Source: Acidobacteriota bacterium (lineage in GTDB: Bacteria; Acidobacteriota; Terriglobia; Bryobacterales; Bryobacteraceae). From it: 64,000 nt of DNA. Below the pieces are notes generated by a model. The model ran no database searches, had not been told where the DNA came from, and was given only the letters and a program-made list of their open reading frames with translations. Where the stretch lies: positions 1 to 64,000 of the forward strand of contig VFZY01000004.1 in NCBI GenBank assembly GCA_016870915.1. The letters run 5' to 3'. A program made the position numbers and the translations under genes. Numbering within the stretch: position 1 is the stretch's first letter; every line of letters starts with the position of its first letter. Shown one piece after another: positions 34,901-42,709 of this stretch.

Positions 34901-35437
34901 GGAGAAGTTGGAGTTGAAGACGCCGCGGCCGCCGCGGGCGTCGCCCACTTGGCCTTTGGCGACGACGCCGGGGGCGAGGCGCACCACGGCCATGACGTCG
35001 CGCTGGACGAGCGGGAGTTCATCGATGGTCTGGGCGGTGATGGAGGCACCGACGCCGCCGGATTCGGTTTGAAGGACGGGCGCCTCGCTGGTGACCTGCA
35101 CTTCGGTCGCGACGGCGGCCGGGGCGATAGTGAGGTTGAGAACGACGGCTTCATTGGCGGGGAGGCGGACCTGGCGTTGGATGAGGGTCTGGAAGCCGGG
35201 CTTCTCGACGGTGACCTCGTAGAGTCCGGGGAGCAGCAGGGGGAGGGAATAGGCGCCGCCGGGGCCGGTTTCCACCGTGGCGCGGACGTTGGTTTCGACA
35301 CGGATGGCGGTGACAAGGGCGGCGGGGACGACTGCCCCTGTGGGGTCCGCGATGAGGCCGCCAAGGCGGGCGGTGAAAGTCTGCGGCCAGGCGGTGAGGG
35401 CGAGGGCAAGGAGCGGCGTGGAACGCGGAAATCTCAT
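31943..35437 (-). CDS. TonB-dependent receptor (Oar-like, 1164 residues)
   Basis: A very long outer-membrane transporter of the acidobacterial type. Signal peptide (TPLLALALTAWPQ), carboxypeptidase-regulatory-like domain (LGGLIADPTGAVVPAALVTA to GLYEVTVEKPGFQTL, about 25-105), plug domain (IDELPLVQRDVMAVVRLAPG; VLLDGAVNTIGDFNGVAF; FRVETNAFSAEFGRTGGG), then barrel strands up to a C-terminal RRAEIGAKLYF. Members import large substrates such as glycans or peptides with TonB energy. The frame is intact, unlike the receptor at 467-3227. It diverges from the TolC gene across a 171-bp gap. Confidence 0.92.
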   Translation of the reverse strand: MRFPRSTPLLALALTAWPQTFTARLGGLIADPTGAVVPAALVTAIRVETNVRATVETGPGGAYSLPLLLPGLYEVTVEKPGFQTLIQRQVRLPANEAVVLNLTIAPAAVATEVQVTSEAPVLQTESGGVGASITAQTIDELPLVQRDVMAVVRLAPGVVAKGQVGDARGGRGVFNSNFSVGGGRTSTNEVLLDGAVNTIGDFNGVAFSPPPDSVQEFRVETNAFSAEFGRTGGGAVNIVTKSGGNQYHGTAYYYHQNDFLNANSFTNNRFGTPRPVLRRHQYGFTAGGPVLIPRLYSGKDRTFFFTAFEGRREKDPVRSITSVPTALERSGDFSETRFLSAAGPQLINIFDPATSRLAAGLRSRELFPGNRIPASRFNPISLRMLGEYPESNRPGSTVTGRQNYLFAGNRTYARDLFTTRVDHVFSNRHRLFGRYSRQKSLDTQPSVRVRFTNSNNTRDSFYNAGIDDTFQITPRLFHVFRVMYVRYRANLISNTLGFDPTTLGLPAYVRDSANVLIYPNVSIGSGIPDLGGTAFNNQPRDTQGAQSNWVYAAGAHTLKAGAEYRLYRFYPFQIANPTGAYSFNQLFTASDQLGAARPDQGLGLASFLLGFGAFTYEKVEPLSAFQHYLAGYAQDDWRVSRRLTLNLGLRWETETGTGEAHDRLTYFDPAAPSPALPGARGALQFTGGPNPRTIRKTNFANFGPRAGFAYKLSNRLAVRGGYGIFYLPIGLETAIVTTPFNFNVIADVFNPDYSPRTTLTNPFPGGISRPASANRTEDGRFRLGQNANIVLRDQPSSYVQQWNLALGRQLAWHTGIDVTYFGSRGIRLPTNSLELNQIDPKNLAQGAALTETVPNPFAGRGLPGLLSLARIPRMQLLKPFPQFASPNTANAFGGSLNYFRPPVADSIYHAVTFRYERRFTRGFSLTAHYTIAKVLETGGGGNGIAFLDPAGIRDIYNIRLERSAGSFDIPQRAVFVLGAQLPFGKGRRWLNHAGWLNRVAGNWQFFAYSTLQAGLPVNVGGPDLSRIAGASPSRASVVPGVRARLPLSESIANSRAWDNRCGCTRPWFNPAAFTVTPEFQIPNGPRFLPNIREGWLRSSDVNLQKSIIVNDRIRVSLQLRAFNVLNQVTFAGPSVISANQANFGSAGGVMDNARRAEIGAKLYF

Positions 35438-35608
35438 CTGCTTTCAGTGTAATGGTCTGTTCGAATTCACCCCGGGCGCGTCCCAGAAGCGGACACATGG
35501 ATGCGGCGTGGGGGCTTGGGGGTGGCTCGCAAGCTGCTCAGGGGAAAGGCGATATCCTGATGAAACAGGTGGCGCGTGGTTTGCGTAGAGGCACTTGTAC
35601 GGATATTC

Positions 35609-37534
35609 ATGTCAAAAATCACAAATCGAATGCGGGCGGTGGCGGCCTGGCTGCTGCTGGGCCTGGTGCCCGCCGAGAGTGTGCGGGCGCAGTCCTGGAT
35701 TTACGATCAGCTTGGGCGGGGCAACGTGATGGACAAGTTCCGGCAGTCCTACCGGCCGGTGTACGTGCCGGGCAGCAGCTTTGAGAACTCGACGCGGCTT
35801 GAGCGGTTGATGCGGGCGGGAAAGATCTATCTGTCTCTGGAGGAGGCGGTGGCGCTGGCGATTGAAAACAACCTGGATCTGGAGTCCGCCCGGTACGGGC
35901 CCCGGATCGCGGATTCGGACATTTTGCGGGCGAGCGCCGGCCAGATTCTGCGCGGCATCAGCACGAACATCCGGCAGGGTGCGAACTCGGCGTCATCGGC
36001 GGGCGTGCTGAGCGGGGCGAGCGCGCTGGGCAACGCGGGCGGCGGCGGTGGCGGCGGCGACAGCGGCCTGTTGAGCGGCCTGAACGTTCAGTTGGCGGGT
36101 GCGCCCATTCCGAACCTGGATCCGAACGTCTACTTCAACTTCAATAGCTCCCACAACACGCGTCCGCAGACGACGCGGATTGTCACCGGCACGAACTTCC
36201 TGGTTTCCGAGTTCAAGCGCTGGAGCTATGGCGTGGAGAAGAGCTACCTTTCGGGCACGACGGTGAATTTCGACTGGAGCAACAACGTGCTGCAGCAGAA
36301 TTCGCCGAACAACGATTTCAACCCCACGACGAGCGCGAACGTGACGCTGACCATTCAGCAGCGGCTGCTGCGCGGGTTCGGGCTGGCGGTGAACTCACGC
36401 GCGATCCGGGTGGCGAAGAACAACCGGCATGTCTCGGACCTGGTGTTCCTGGAGCAGGTGATTGCCACGGTGGGCAACGTGATCGGGCTGTACTATGACC
36501 TGGTTTCGTTCAACGAAGAGTTGAAGGTGCGGCAGCAGGCGCTGCAGTTGAATGAAAAGCTGTATGACGACAACCGGAAGCGGCTGGAGATCGGGACGGT
36601 GGCGCCGGCGGACATTCTACAGGCGGAGGCCGAGGTGGCGGCGAGCCGGCAGCAGCTTCTGAACGCGGAGACGACGGTGATGCAGCAGGAGATGATCCTG
36701 AAGAACGTGTTGACGCGCACGGGCGTGGACAATCTGATGCTGATGGAGGCGCGGATCATTCCGACGACGCCGCTGCCGAAGCCGGGCCCGGAGGGCGTGC
36801 AGCCGGTGCAGGACCTGATTGCGCGGGCGCTGGCGATCCGGCCGGAGATTGAGCAGGCGGGGATCCAGTTGGAGAACGCGCGGCTGAACCTGAAGGGCAC
36901 GCGCAGCGCGCTGATGCCTTCGTTCGACGTGTTCGCGCAGGCGGCGAACAATGCCCTGGCCGGGCAGGTGAATTCAGTGCCGATTCCGAATCTGTCGAAT
37001 GTGCCGAACAATCTGGTGCGGTCGGCGAATACGGTGGACCGGTATTTTCTGGGCGGCTACGGCACGGTGCTGGGGCAGTTGCTGCGCCGCAACTTCCCGG
37101 ATTACACGGTGGGCTTCCAGTTGAACATGCCGCTGCGGAACCGTTCCGCGCAGGCGGATCTGATTCGCGATCAGTTGAACCTGCGGCAGCAGGAGATCAC
37201 GGTGCGGCAGTTGAACAACGCGATCCGGCTGAATGTGATCAACGCGCATATCGCGCTGCAGCAGACGCGGGCGGCGTGGGAGACGGCGGTGAAGGCCCGG
37301 GAACTGCAGGAACGCACGCTGCGCGGGGAGCAGACGAAGTATGAGCTGGGCACCTCGACGCTGTTCAACGTGGTGCTGATTCAGCGCGATCTGGTGACGC
37401 GGCTTTCGGCCGAGGCGTCGGCGGTGGCGTCCTATGTCCGGGCGCGCACGAATCTGGAGGCGGTGACCGGAGAGATCCTGACGGCGCACAACGTGGAGAT
37501 CGAAGAGGCCCGTCAGGGCCAGTCACGGCGTTAA
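35609..37534 (+). CDS. TolC-family outer-membrane efflux protein
   Basis: A 641-residue outer-membrane channel. Signal peptide (MRAVAAWLLLGLVPAESVRAQ), then the first TolC repeat beginning LSLEEAVALAIENNLDLESAR and the second with PVQDLIARALAIRPEIEQAG and LNLKGTRSALMPSFD; long coiled helices (LNLRQQEITVRQLNNAIRLN) fit the periplasmic barrel. A glycine-rich stretch (about 135-150) is an insertion. The ATG at 35609 is favoured over the upstream TTG. Downstream are padR and an ADOP permease, so the three probably form an export system, without an obvious membrane-fusion protein. Confidence 0.87.
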   Translation: MSKITNRMRAVAAWLLLGLVPAESVRAQSWIYDQLGRGNVMDKFRQSYRPVYVPGSSFENSTRLERLMRAGKIYLSLEEAVALAIENNLDLESARYGPRIADSDILRASAGQILRGISTNIRQGANSASSAGVLSGASALGNAGGGGGGGDSGLLSGLNVQLAGAPIPNLDPNVYFNFNSSHNTRPQTTRIVTGTNFLVSEFKRWSYGVEKSYLSGTTVNFDWSNNVLQQNSPNNDFNPTTSANVTLTIQQRLLRGFGLAVNSRAIRVAKNNRHVSDLVFLEQVIATVGNVIGLYYDLVSFNEELKVRQQALQLNEKLYDDNRKRLEIGTVAPADILQAEAEVAASRQQLLNAETTVMQQEMILKNVLTRTGVDNLMLMEARIIPTTPLPKPGPEGVQPVQDLIARALAIRPEIEQAGIQLENARLNLKGTRSALMPSFDVFAQAANNALAGQVNSVPIPNLSNVPNNLVRSANTVDRYFLGGYGTVLGQLLRRNFPDYTVGFQLNMPLRNRSAQADLIRDQLNLRQQEITVRQLNNAIRLNVINAHIALQQTRAAWETAVKARELQERTLRGEQTKYELGTSTLFNVVLIQRDLVTRLSAEASAVASYVRARTNLEAVTGEILTAHNVEIEEARQGQSRR

Positions 37535-37541
37535 TCTCAAA

Positions 37542-37575
37542 TCGATATTGACAGTCGATATCGACTTCCGATATC
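37542..37575 (+). promoter_or_regulatory. Three CGATAT boxes with 13-bp period before padR
   Basis: CGATAT begins at 37543, 37556 and 37569, an exact 13-bp spacing; the middle copy is part of the palindrome TCGATATCGA (37555-37564). The set lies between the TolC stop (37534) and the padR ATG (37584), where the promoter must be. PadR proteins bind AT-rich dyads at their own promoters, so I infer an autoregulatory operator. Confidence 0.6.
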
Positions 37576-37583
37576 ATCGCTCC

Positions 37584-37916
37584 ATGGAGAAATCCGCCAA
37601 CCTTCCCCATGGCACGCTCGACCTTCTGATCCTGCGTATTCTGGAGTTGCGCCCGATGCATGGAGTGGCGATTGCGGACCGCATTGAGCAGACCACGGGC
37701 GGGGTGTTCGTGGTGGGCCCGGGGTCGCTTTTTCCTTCGCTGCACCGGCTGGCGGAGAGGGGTTGGATCCGGGGCCAGTGGGGTGAATCGGAGGCGGGGC
37801 ACAGGGTGAAGGTGTATGAGCTGACGGCGCGCGGGCGGAGGCAATTGGAAGAAGAGAAGCGCCACTGGCGGCGGGTGCAGACGGCGGTGAACCAGATTCT
37901 GGCGGAGGAGTTGTGA
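37584..37916 (+). CDS. PadR-family transcriptional regulator (acidobacterial type)
   Basis: A 110-residue winged-helix repressor: LPHGTLDLLILRILELRPMHGVAIADRIEQ (helix-turn-helix), GSLFPSLHRLAERGWIRGQW (wing), then YELTARGRRQLEEEKRHWRR, the dimer helix. The length and the 'GSLFPSLHRL' form are typical of the acidobacterial PadR group linked to ADOP permeases. The ATG at 37584 follows the CGATAT boxes; an earlier in-frame start would put these inside the gene. The stop overlaps the permease start by GTGA, so the regulator and permease are translationally coupled. Confidence 0.93.
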   Translation: MEKSANLPHGTLDLLILRILELRPMHGVAIADRIEQTTGGVFVVGPGSLFPSLHRLAERGWIRGQWGESEAGHRVKVYELTARGRRQLEEEKRHWRRVQTAVNQILAEEL

Positions 37917-40558
37917 GACTGGACGCGCTTTGGCGGCTGCTGCGGCGTCTTGCGGGGCGCACGGGCGAGGAGCGCGAGTTGAGCGACGAAGTGGAAGCGT
38001 TCTACGCCATCCACATGGAACGGGAGATGGCGCGGGGCGTGCCGCGGGACGAGGCCCGGCGCCGGGTTCGCATGAAGTTTGGCGCTCCGGTGAAGGCGAT
38101 GGAAAGTGTGCGGGAGGTACGTGTGGGAGCTTCTTTCGAAACGTTTCTGGCGGATCTGCGTTACTCGGCCCGGATGTTGTGGAAGGCGCCGGGATTCACA
38201 TTCTTCGCCATTCTGACAATCGCACTGGCGCTGGGCGCGAACACGGCGATCTTCACCTTGGTGGACGGCGTGTTGTTCCGGGGCTTGGGCTACGCGGAGC
38301 CCGAACGGATGGTTCAGCTTTGGGAGAAGCCGCCAGATGGCCTGCGGAACTCGATTGCGCCGGCGAACTATCTGGACTGGGCCCGGCTGCAGACTTCGTT
38401 TGAAGCGATGGCGGCGATCAGTGGGGGCTCCATGAGCTACCTTCCGGTGGAGGGCGGAGGCGAGCCGTTGAGTCTGCGCGCGGGCATGGTGTCGGCGCCG
38501 TATTTCGACGTGTTTGGCGTGCGGGCGGCGCTGGGGCGGACGTTCGCGCGCGACGAGGATCAGTTGGGCAGGGAAAAGGTGGTGGTGTTGACCCACCGGC
38601 TGTGGACCAGTCTGATGGGCGCCGATGCGCGAGCGGTGGGGCGCGAGATCCTTCTCGACGGGCAGCGGTATACGATCATCGGGGTGTTGCCGGGAGCGGG
38701 CGAGTTCGACCGCAACAGCACCGATCTGTGGATTCCGCTGGCGTTTCCACCGAACCCGGCCCGCAACTATCATTCCTACGGCGCCATGGCCCGGTTGAAA
38801 CGCGGGGTGACGATTGAGCAGGCGCGGGCGGACTTGAGTGCGATTGCGGCGGGCATCGCCGAGCGTTACCCGGACATCAAGAAGGGCTGGGGCGCGACGA
38901 TTGACCGGTATGCCGACCGGGTGATCAATGATCAGTCGCGGCTGACGCTGAAGGTGCTGTTGTGGGCGGTGGTGGCGGTGTTGCTGATTGGCTGCGCGAA
39001 TCTGACGAACCTGCTGATGGCCCGTGCGACGCTGCGGCAGCGCGAGATCGGACTGCGGATGGCGTTGGGGGCCCGGCGTGAGCGCGTGGTGCGGATGCTG
39101 TTGACGGAGAGCCTGTTGTTATCCGTGGCGGGCGCGGTGGCGGGGCTGGCGGTGGGCCACGGGCTGCTGCTGTGGATCCGGAATCTGCTGCCGCCGTTCC
39201 ATTTCCCACCGGAGGTGGCGATTGAGCTGGATGGGCGGGTGCTGATGTATCTGGCCGCCGCGACGCTGTTCACGTGTGTGGCGGTGGGCCTGGTGCCGGC
39301 GGTGCGGGCATCGCGGCCGGCGGCGGATGCGCTGCGGGAGTCCAGCCGGTCCGTTACGGGCGCGCGCGGACAGCTTGTGGCGCAGCAGGTGTTCATTGGG
39401 GCGCAGGTGGCGGTGGCTCTGGTGCTGCTGGTGGGCGGCGGTTTGCTTGTGCGGAGCCTGCAGAAGGCGATCAACGTGGATGTGGGGTTCGATTCGAATG
39501 GCCTGGTGGCGGCCTATCTGCCACTGCCGTTCGACAGCCCGGACGAGGGTGTGGTGTCGCAGTACATTGAGCGGATTCTGGAGGAGGTGAAATCGGTTCC
39601 TGGCATACGCGAGGCGGCGGTGACCACCGGGCTTCCGTTTCGCGGGTGGGGCGATGGCATGCCGATGCGGCTGGCGGAGCGTCCGGAGGAGGAGCGAGGG
39701 ACAGGGTTCAAGATTATCTCGCCGGGCTATTTCGGGGCGCTGGGTCTGCGGCTGAAGGCGGGCCGTTATCTGGATGCCCGGGACACGAAGTCGACGCCAC
39801 CGGTTGTCGTGGTGAATGAGTCTTTTGTGAGGCGGCACTACCCGGATGGGAAGGCGATCGGGCGGAGGATTCTGGTGGAGAAGATTCTGGTGACGCGGCG
39901 GGGGCTGGGCCCGCAGACGGCGTGGGAGATTGTTGGGGTGGTGGCGGATGAGAAGGGCCGCGGTGTGGAGTCCTTGACGGATGTGGGAACGTATGCCTCG
40001 TTCGCACAGAATCCCGTGGTGGGGCTGGGGCTGGTGGCGCGCGCCGGGGGCGACCCGGCGGCCGCGATCCGGCCCATGGCGCAGGCGGTGACACGGGTGG
40101 AGAAGACGCAGGTGCTGGACAGGCCGAGAACAGTCAACGAGTGGAAGGCACAAGCGCTGGCCGGCCGCCGGATGGCAACGTCGATGCTCACCGGTCTGGG
40201 TGTGCTGGCGATGCTGCTGGCGTGTTCCGGGATCTATGGTGTGTTGTCGTTCGTCACGGCCCGGCGGACGCAGGAGTTCGGCATTCGGGCGGCTCTGGGG
40301 GCATCGCGGCCGGCACTGCTGCGGCTGGTGTTGAGCGGCGGCACAGCGCCGGTGATGGTTGGACTGGTGGCCGGTTTGGGCGGCGCGCTGGCGCTGGGGC
40401 GGTTCATCCGGGCGATGCTGTTTGCGACGGAGCCGGTGGACCCGGCGACGCTGGCGGCGGTGTCGGGGTTGTTCCTGGCGGTGGCGCTGGCAGCCTCGCT
40501 GGTTCCGGCGTGGCGCGCTTCAAGCGCCGATCCGATGACGGCGCTGCGGCACGAATAG
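37913..40558 (+). CDS. Duplicated FtsX-type ABC permease (ADOP family)
   Basis: An 881-residue membrane protein of the MacB/FtsX permease type. An N-terminal extension (RLDALWRLLRRLAGRTGEER, then EVEAFYAIHMEREMARG) is the usual ADOP start. Two permease halves follow: the first membrane helix at FFAILTIALALGANTAIFTLVDG, three helices with VLLWAVVAVLLIGCANLTNLLMARA, and a second set starting near VFIGAQVAVALVLLVGGGLLV and ending with MLTGLGVLAMLLACSGIYGVL. No ATPase domain is present and no ATPase gene lies adjacent. GTG start at 37913 overlaps padR by 4 bp with GGAGGAG just before. Function in export is inferred. Confidence 0.9.
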   Translation: MRLDALWRLLRRLAGRTGEERELSDEVEAFYAIHMEREMARGVPRDEARRRVRMKFGAPVKAMESVREVRVGASFETFLADLRYSARMLWKAPGFTFFAILTIALALGANTAIFTLVDGVLFRGLGYAEPERMVQLWEKPPDGLRNSIAPANYLDWARLQTSFEAMAAISGGSMSYLPVEGGGEPLSLRAGMVSAPYFDVFGVRAALGRTFARDEDQLGREKVVVLTHRLWTSLMGADARAVGREILLDGQRYTIIGVLPGAGEFDRNSTDLWIPLAFPPNPARNYHSYGAMARLKRGVTIEQARADLSAIAAGIAERYPDIKKGWGATIDRYADRVINDQSRLTLKVLLWAVVAVLLIGCANLTNLLMARATLRQREIGLRMALGARRERVVRMLLTESLLLSVAGAVAGLAVGHGLLLWIRNLLPPFHFPPEVAIELDGRVLMYLAAATLFTCVAVGLVPAVRASRPAADALRESSRSVTGARGQLVAQQVFIGAQVAVALVLLVGGGLLVRSLQKAINVDVGFDSNGLVAAYLPLPFDSPDEGVVSQYIERILEEVKSVPGIREAAVTTGLPFRGWGDGMPMRLAERPEEERGTGFKIISPGYFGALGLRLKAGRYLDARDTKSTPPVVVVNESFVRRHYPDGKAIGRRILVEKILVTRRGLGPQTAWEIVGVVADEKGRGVESLTDVGTYASFAQNPVVGLGLVARAGGDPAAAIRPMAQAVTRVEKTQVLDRPRTVNEWKAQALAGRRMATSMLTGLGVLAMLLACSGIYGVLSFVTARRTQEFGIRAALGASRPALLRLVLSGGTAPVMVGLVAGLGGALALGRFIRAMLFATEPVDPATLAAVSGLFLAVALAASLVPAWRASSADPMTALRHE

Positions 40559-40596
40559 ACGGCGGGTGTGATAAGCTCGCTCCCGGAGCTATCATC

Positions 40597-41691
40597 ATGT
40601 CCGACAACGTATCAAGACGACTCTTCATGGCCACCGCGCCCGCAGCCGCGGCGGCGCAGGCCCAACGCGCGCCGGTGACGGCGACGGCGCCCGCGGCGCA
40701 ATCCAATCGCGCCCCCGGGGAGCCGATTCGCATGCTCACGATGATCAACCTGGATGAGCCGGAGATCGCGCGGATAACCCGGGCCGGGGGATCGACGAAG
40801 GTGGAGATCACGATTGCCCGGAATCGCGACGAGTTCCGTGCGAAGCTGCGCGATGCCGAGGTGGTGTATGGGGACGTCCGGGCGCAGGAGCTGGACTATG
40901 CTCCCCGGTTGAAGTGGATGCAGGCGGGCGGGGCCGGGATGGAAGGCACGGACCCGAAGTTGATGGCCAGCCCGATTGTCATCACGAACTTCGCGCGGAC
41001 CTTTGCGCCGGCGATAGCCGAGACGGCGTTCGGGCTTTTGCTGTGTCTGACGCGCGGCATCAGCACGCACTACATGCCGCAGTTCGCCAAGCGGCAGATG
41101 AATCCCGTCGGGTCGGTGAAATCGCGCGATTACTGGGAACTGGGCGGGAAAACGATGGGCATCGTGGGCATGGGCGGCATCGGCTCGGAGATTGCCCGCA
41201 GGGCTCACTACGGGTTCGGGATGACGGTGCTGGCCACGGATGCCCGGCCGATGCACCGGCCCGACTTCGTGGCGGAGCTGCGGGAGCCGGCGTGGTATCG
41301 CGAGATGGCGGGGAAGGTGGACGTGCTGGTTGGGGCGGCGCCGCACACGCGCCAGACCGAGAAGATGTTCGACGAAGCGGTCTTCCGGAGCATGAAGAAG
41401 ACGGCGGTGTTTCTGGCGATGTCGCGCGGCAAGCTGTTTGACGAAGTGGCTCTGGTGAAGGCGCTGAAGGAGAAGTGGTTCTGGGGCGCCGGGCTGGACG
41501 TGTTTCCGGAAGAGCCGCCGCCACAAAACCATCCGATCTTCGATTGCCCGAACGTGGTGATGAGCGCGCACACTTCCGGGTGGGGACCGGAGCGTCAGGA
41601 GCGTTTGATCAGCCTGTTGGCGGAGAACATGCGGCGGTATGCGGGCGGGCTGCCGTTGATGAACGTGGTAGACAAAGAAAAGGGCTACTGA
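40597..41691 (+). CDS. D-isomer-specific 2-hydroxyacid dehydrogenase, exported-looking
   Basis: A 364-residue NAD-dependent dehydrogenase. The start has SRRLFMATAPAAAAA, a twin-arginine-like leader. The Rossmann motif is GIVGMGGIGSEIARRA; RTFAPAIAETAFGLLLCL precedes it. The usual catalytic set of Arg, Glu and His is represented by SRGKLFDEVALVKALKEK, LDVFPEEPPP and the late S-A-H-T-S-G. The ATG at 40597 has a GGAG 9 nt upstream. The longer frame open upstream is a read-through of the permease end and is rejected. Substrate unknown. Confidence 0.85.
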   Translation: MSDNVSRRLFMATAPAAAAAQAQRAPVTATAPAAQSNRAPGEPIRMLTMINLDEPEIARITRAGGSTKVEITIARNRDEFRAKLRDAEVVYGDVRAQELDYAPRLKWMQAGGAGMEGTDPKLMASPIVITNFARTFAPAIAETAFGLLLCLTRGISTHYMPQFAKRQMNPVGSVKSRDYWELGGKTMGIVGMGGIGSEIARRAHYGFGMTVLATDARPMHRPDFVAELREPAWYREMAGKVDVLVGAAPHTRQTEKMFDEAVFRSMKKTAVFLAMSRGKLFDEVALVKALKEKWFWGAGLDVFPEEPPPQNHPIFDCPNVVMSAHTSGWGPERQERLISLLAENMRRYAGGLPLMNVVDKEKGY

Positions 41692-41872
41692 GGAGCACGC
41701 GCAAGCCGAATTCGCCGCGGCGTTCGGTGAGCGGTGGTGTCCGCGTTCCCGATAGAGGTTCACCTTCGATACTCCGCGTTCGAAAAACGGCTATCTGATC
41801 TTCAACCCCGCCGCGGGGCGTCTTCGCCGTGCGCCGGGTCTGCCGGATGCGCTGGCGTCCGCTCTTCGCGCC

Positions 41873-42709
41873 GTGGGCCACGGGATTCGCATTGCACCTA
41901 CGCCAGGCCCCGGGGCGGCGCCGGGCATGGTCCGCGAGCTGATTGGCCAGGGGGCGGATCTGATCGTGGGCGTGGGCGGGGATGGCACCCTGAATGAGAT
42001 TGCCAATGGTGTTGCCGGAACAAGGGTGCCGCTTGCCATTCTGCCGGGCGGCACGGCGAACGTGCTTTCGAACGAACTGGGGCTGGGCAACCAGGCGCTG
42101 CGCGCGGCGGCCCGGTTCGGTTCTCTGCGCGCGGTGCGCATCGGCGTTGGCGAACTGGCCAACAGCACGGGCCGGCGGCGGTTCGTGGCGATGGCCGGCG
42201 CCGGTGTGGATGCGGAGATCGTCCGGCGTGTGAACCCCATCCTCAAGAAGCGCGTGGGCAAGGTTGCGTATTGGGCCGCCGGCCTGAGTGCTCTGCTTGA
42301 GACGTTGCCGGAGTTCCAGGTAACCGAACAGGGCCAGCCGGGGCGGCGCGGCTCCTTTTTTCTTGCCAGCCGCGTGCGCAACTACGGTGGCGATCTTGAG
42401 ATCGCGCGCACGATACGGCTGACCAGCGGGCGTCTGGAGACCGTGCTGTTCGAAGGTTCGTTCGCGCCGCGGTACCTGAAGTATCTGGCGGGTGTCGGCC
42501 TGGGCATTCACCACCGGCTCCGGGGCGTTCATACCGGGTTCACAAACCGTGCCGACCTCAGCGCGGAGACCGCCATCCCGGTGCATGTGGACGGCGAAAC
42601 GGCCGGATGTCTGCCGGCCCGCATTGAGTACCACGCGGATGCTCTGACGCTGCTGATGCCTCCCGAATATCCTGGCGCCGCGGAAGGGACAGCCGCATGG
42701 ACAACCTGA
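41873..42709 (+). CDS. Diacylglycerol-kinase-family lipid kinase, N-terminus uncertain
   Basis: At least 278 residues from GTG 41873. The catalytic core shows VGVGGDGTLNEIANGV, the GGDGT glycine loop, then LAILPGGTANVLSNELGL, as in YegS/DgkB-like lipid kinases. The usual first strand and NP-x-x-G motif lie upstream in the same open frame (YLIFNPAAGRLRR, 41792-41830), so the GTG start would lose them. Back to the stop at 41753 there is no ATG, GTG or TTG; the only near-cognate is CTG at 41795. Either a rare start is used or a start was lost. Overlaps the next gene by 13 bp. Confidence 0.82.
   Translation: MGHGIRIAPTPGPGAAPGMVRELIGQGADLIVGVGGDGTLNEIANGVAGTRVPLAILPGGTANVLSNELGLGNQALRAAARFGSLRAVRIGVGELANSTGRRRFVAMAGAGVDAEIVRRVNPILKKRVGKVAYWAAGLSALLETLPEFQVTEQGQPGRRGSFFLASRVRNYGGDLEIARTIRLTSGRLETVLFEGSFAPRYLKYLAGVGLGIHHRLRGVHTGFTNRADLSAETAIPVHVDGETAGCLPARIEYHADALTLLMPPEYPGAAEGTAAWTT

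Noticed and set aside
40141-40596. N-terminal extension of the 2-hydroxyacid dehydrogenase
   Set aside because: This stretch is the end of the permease gene in another frame; the ATG at 40597 has a ribosome site and a leader peptide.
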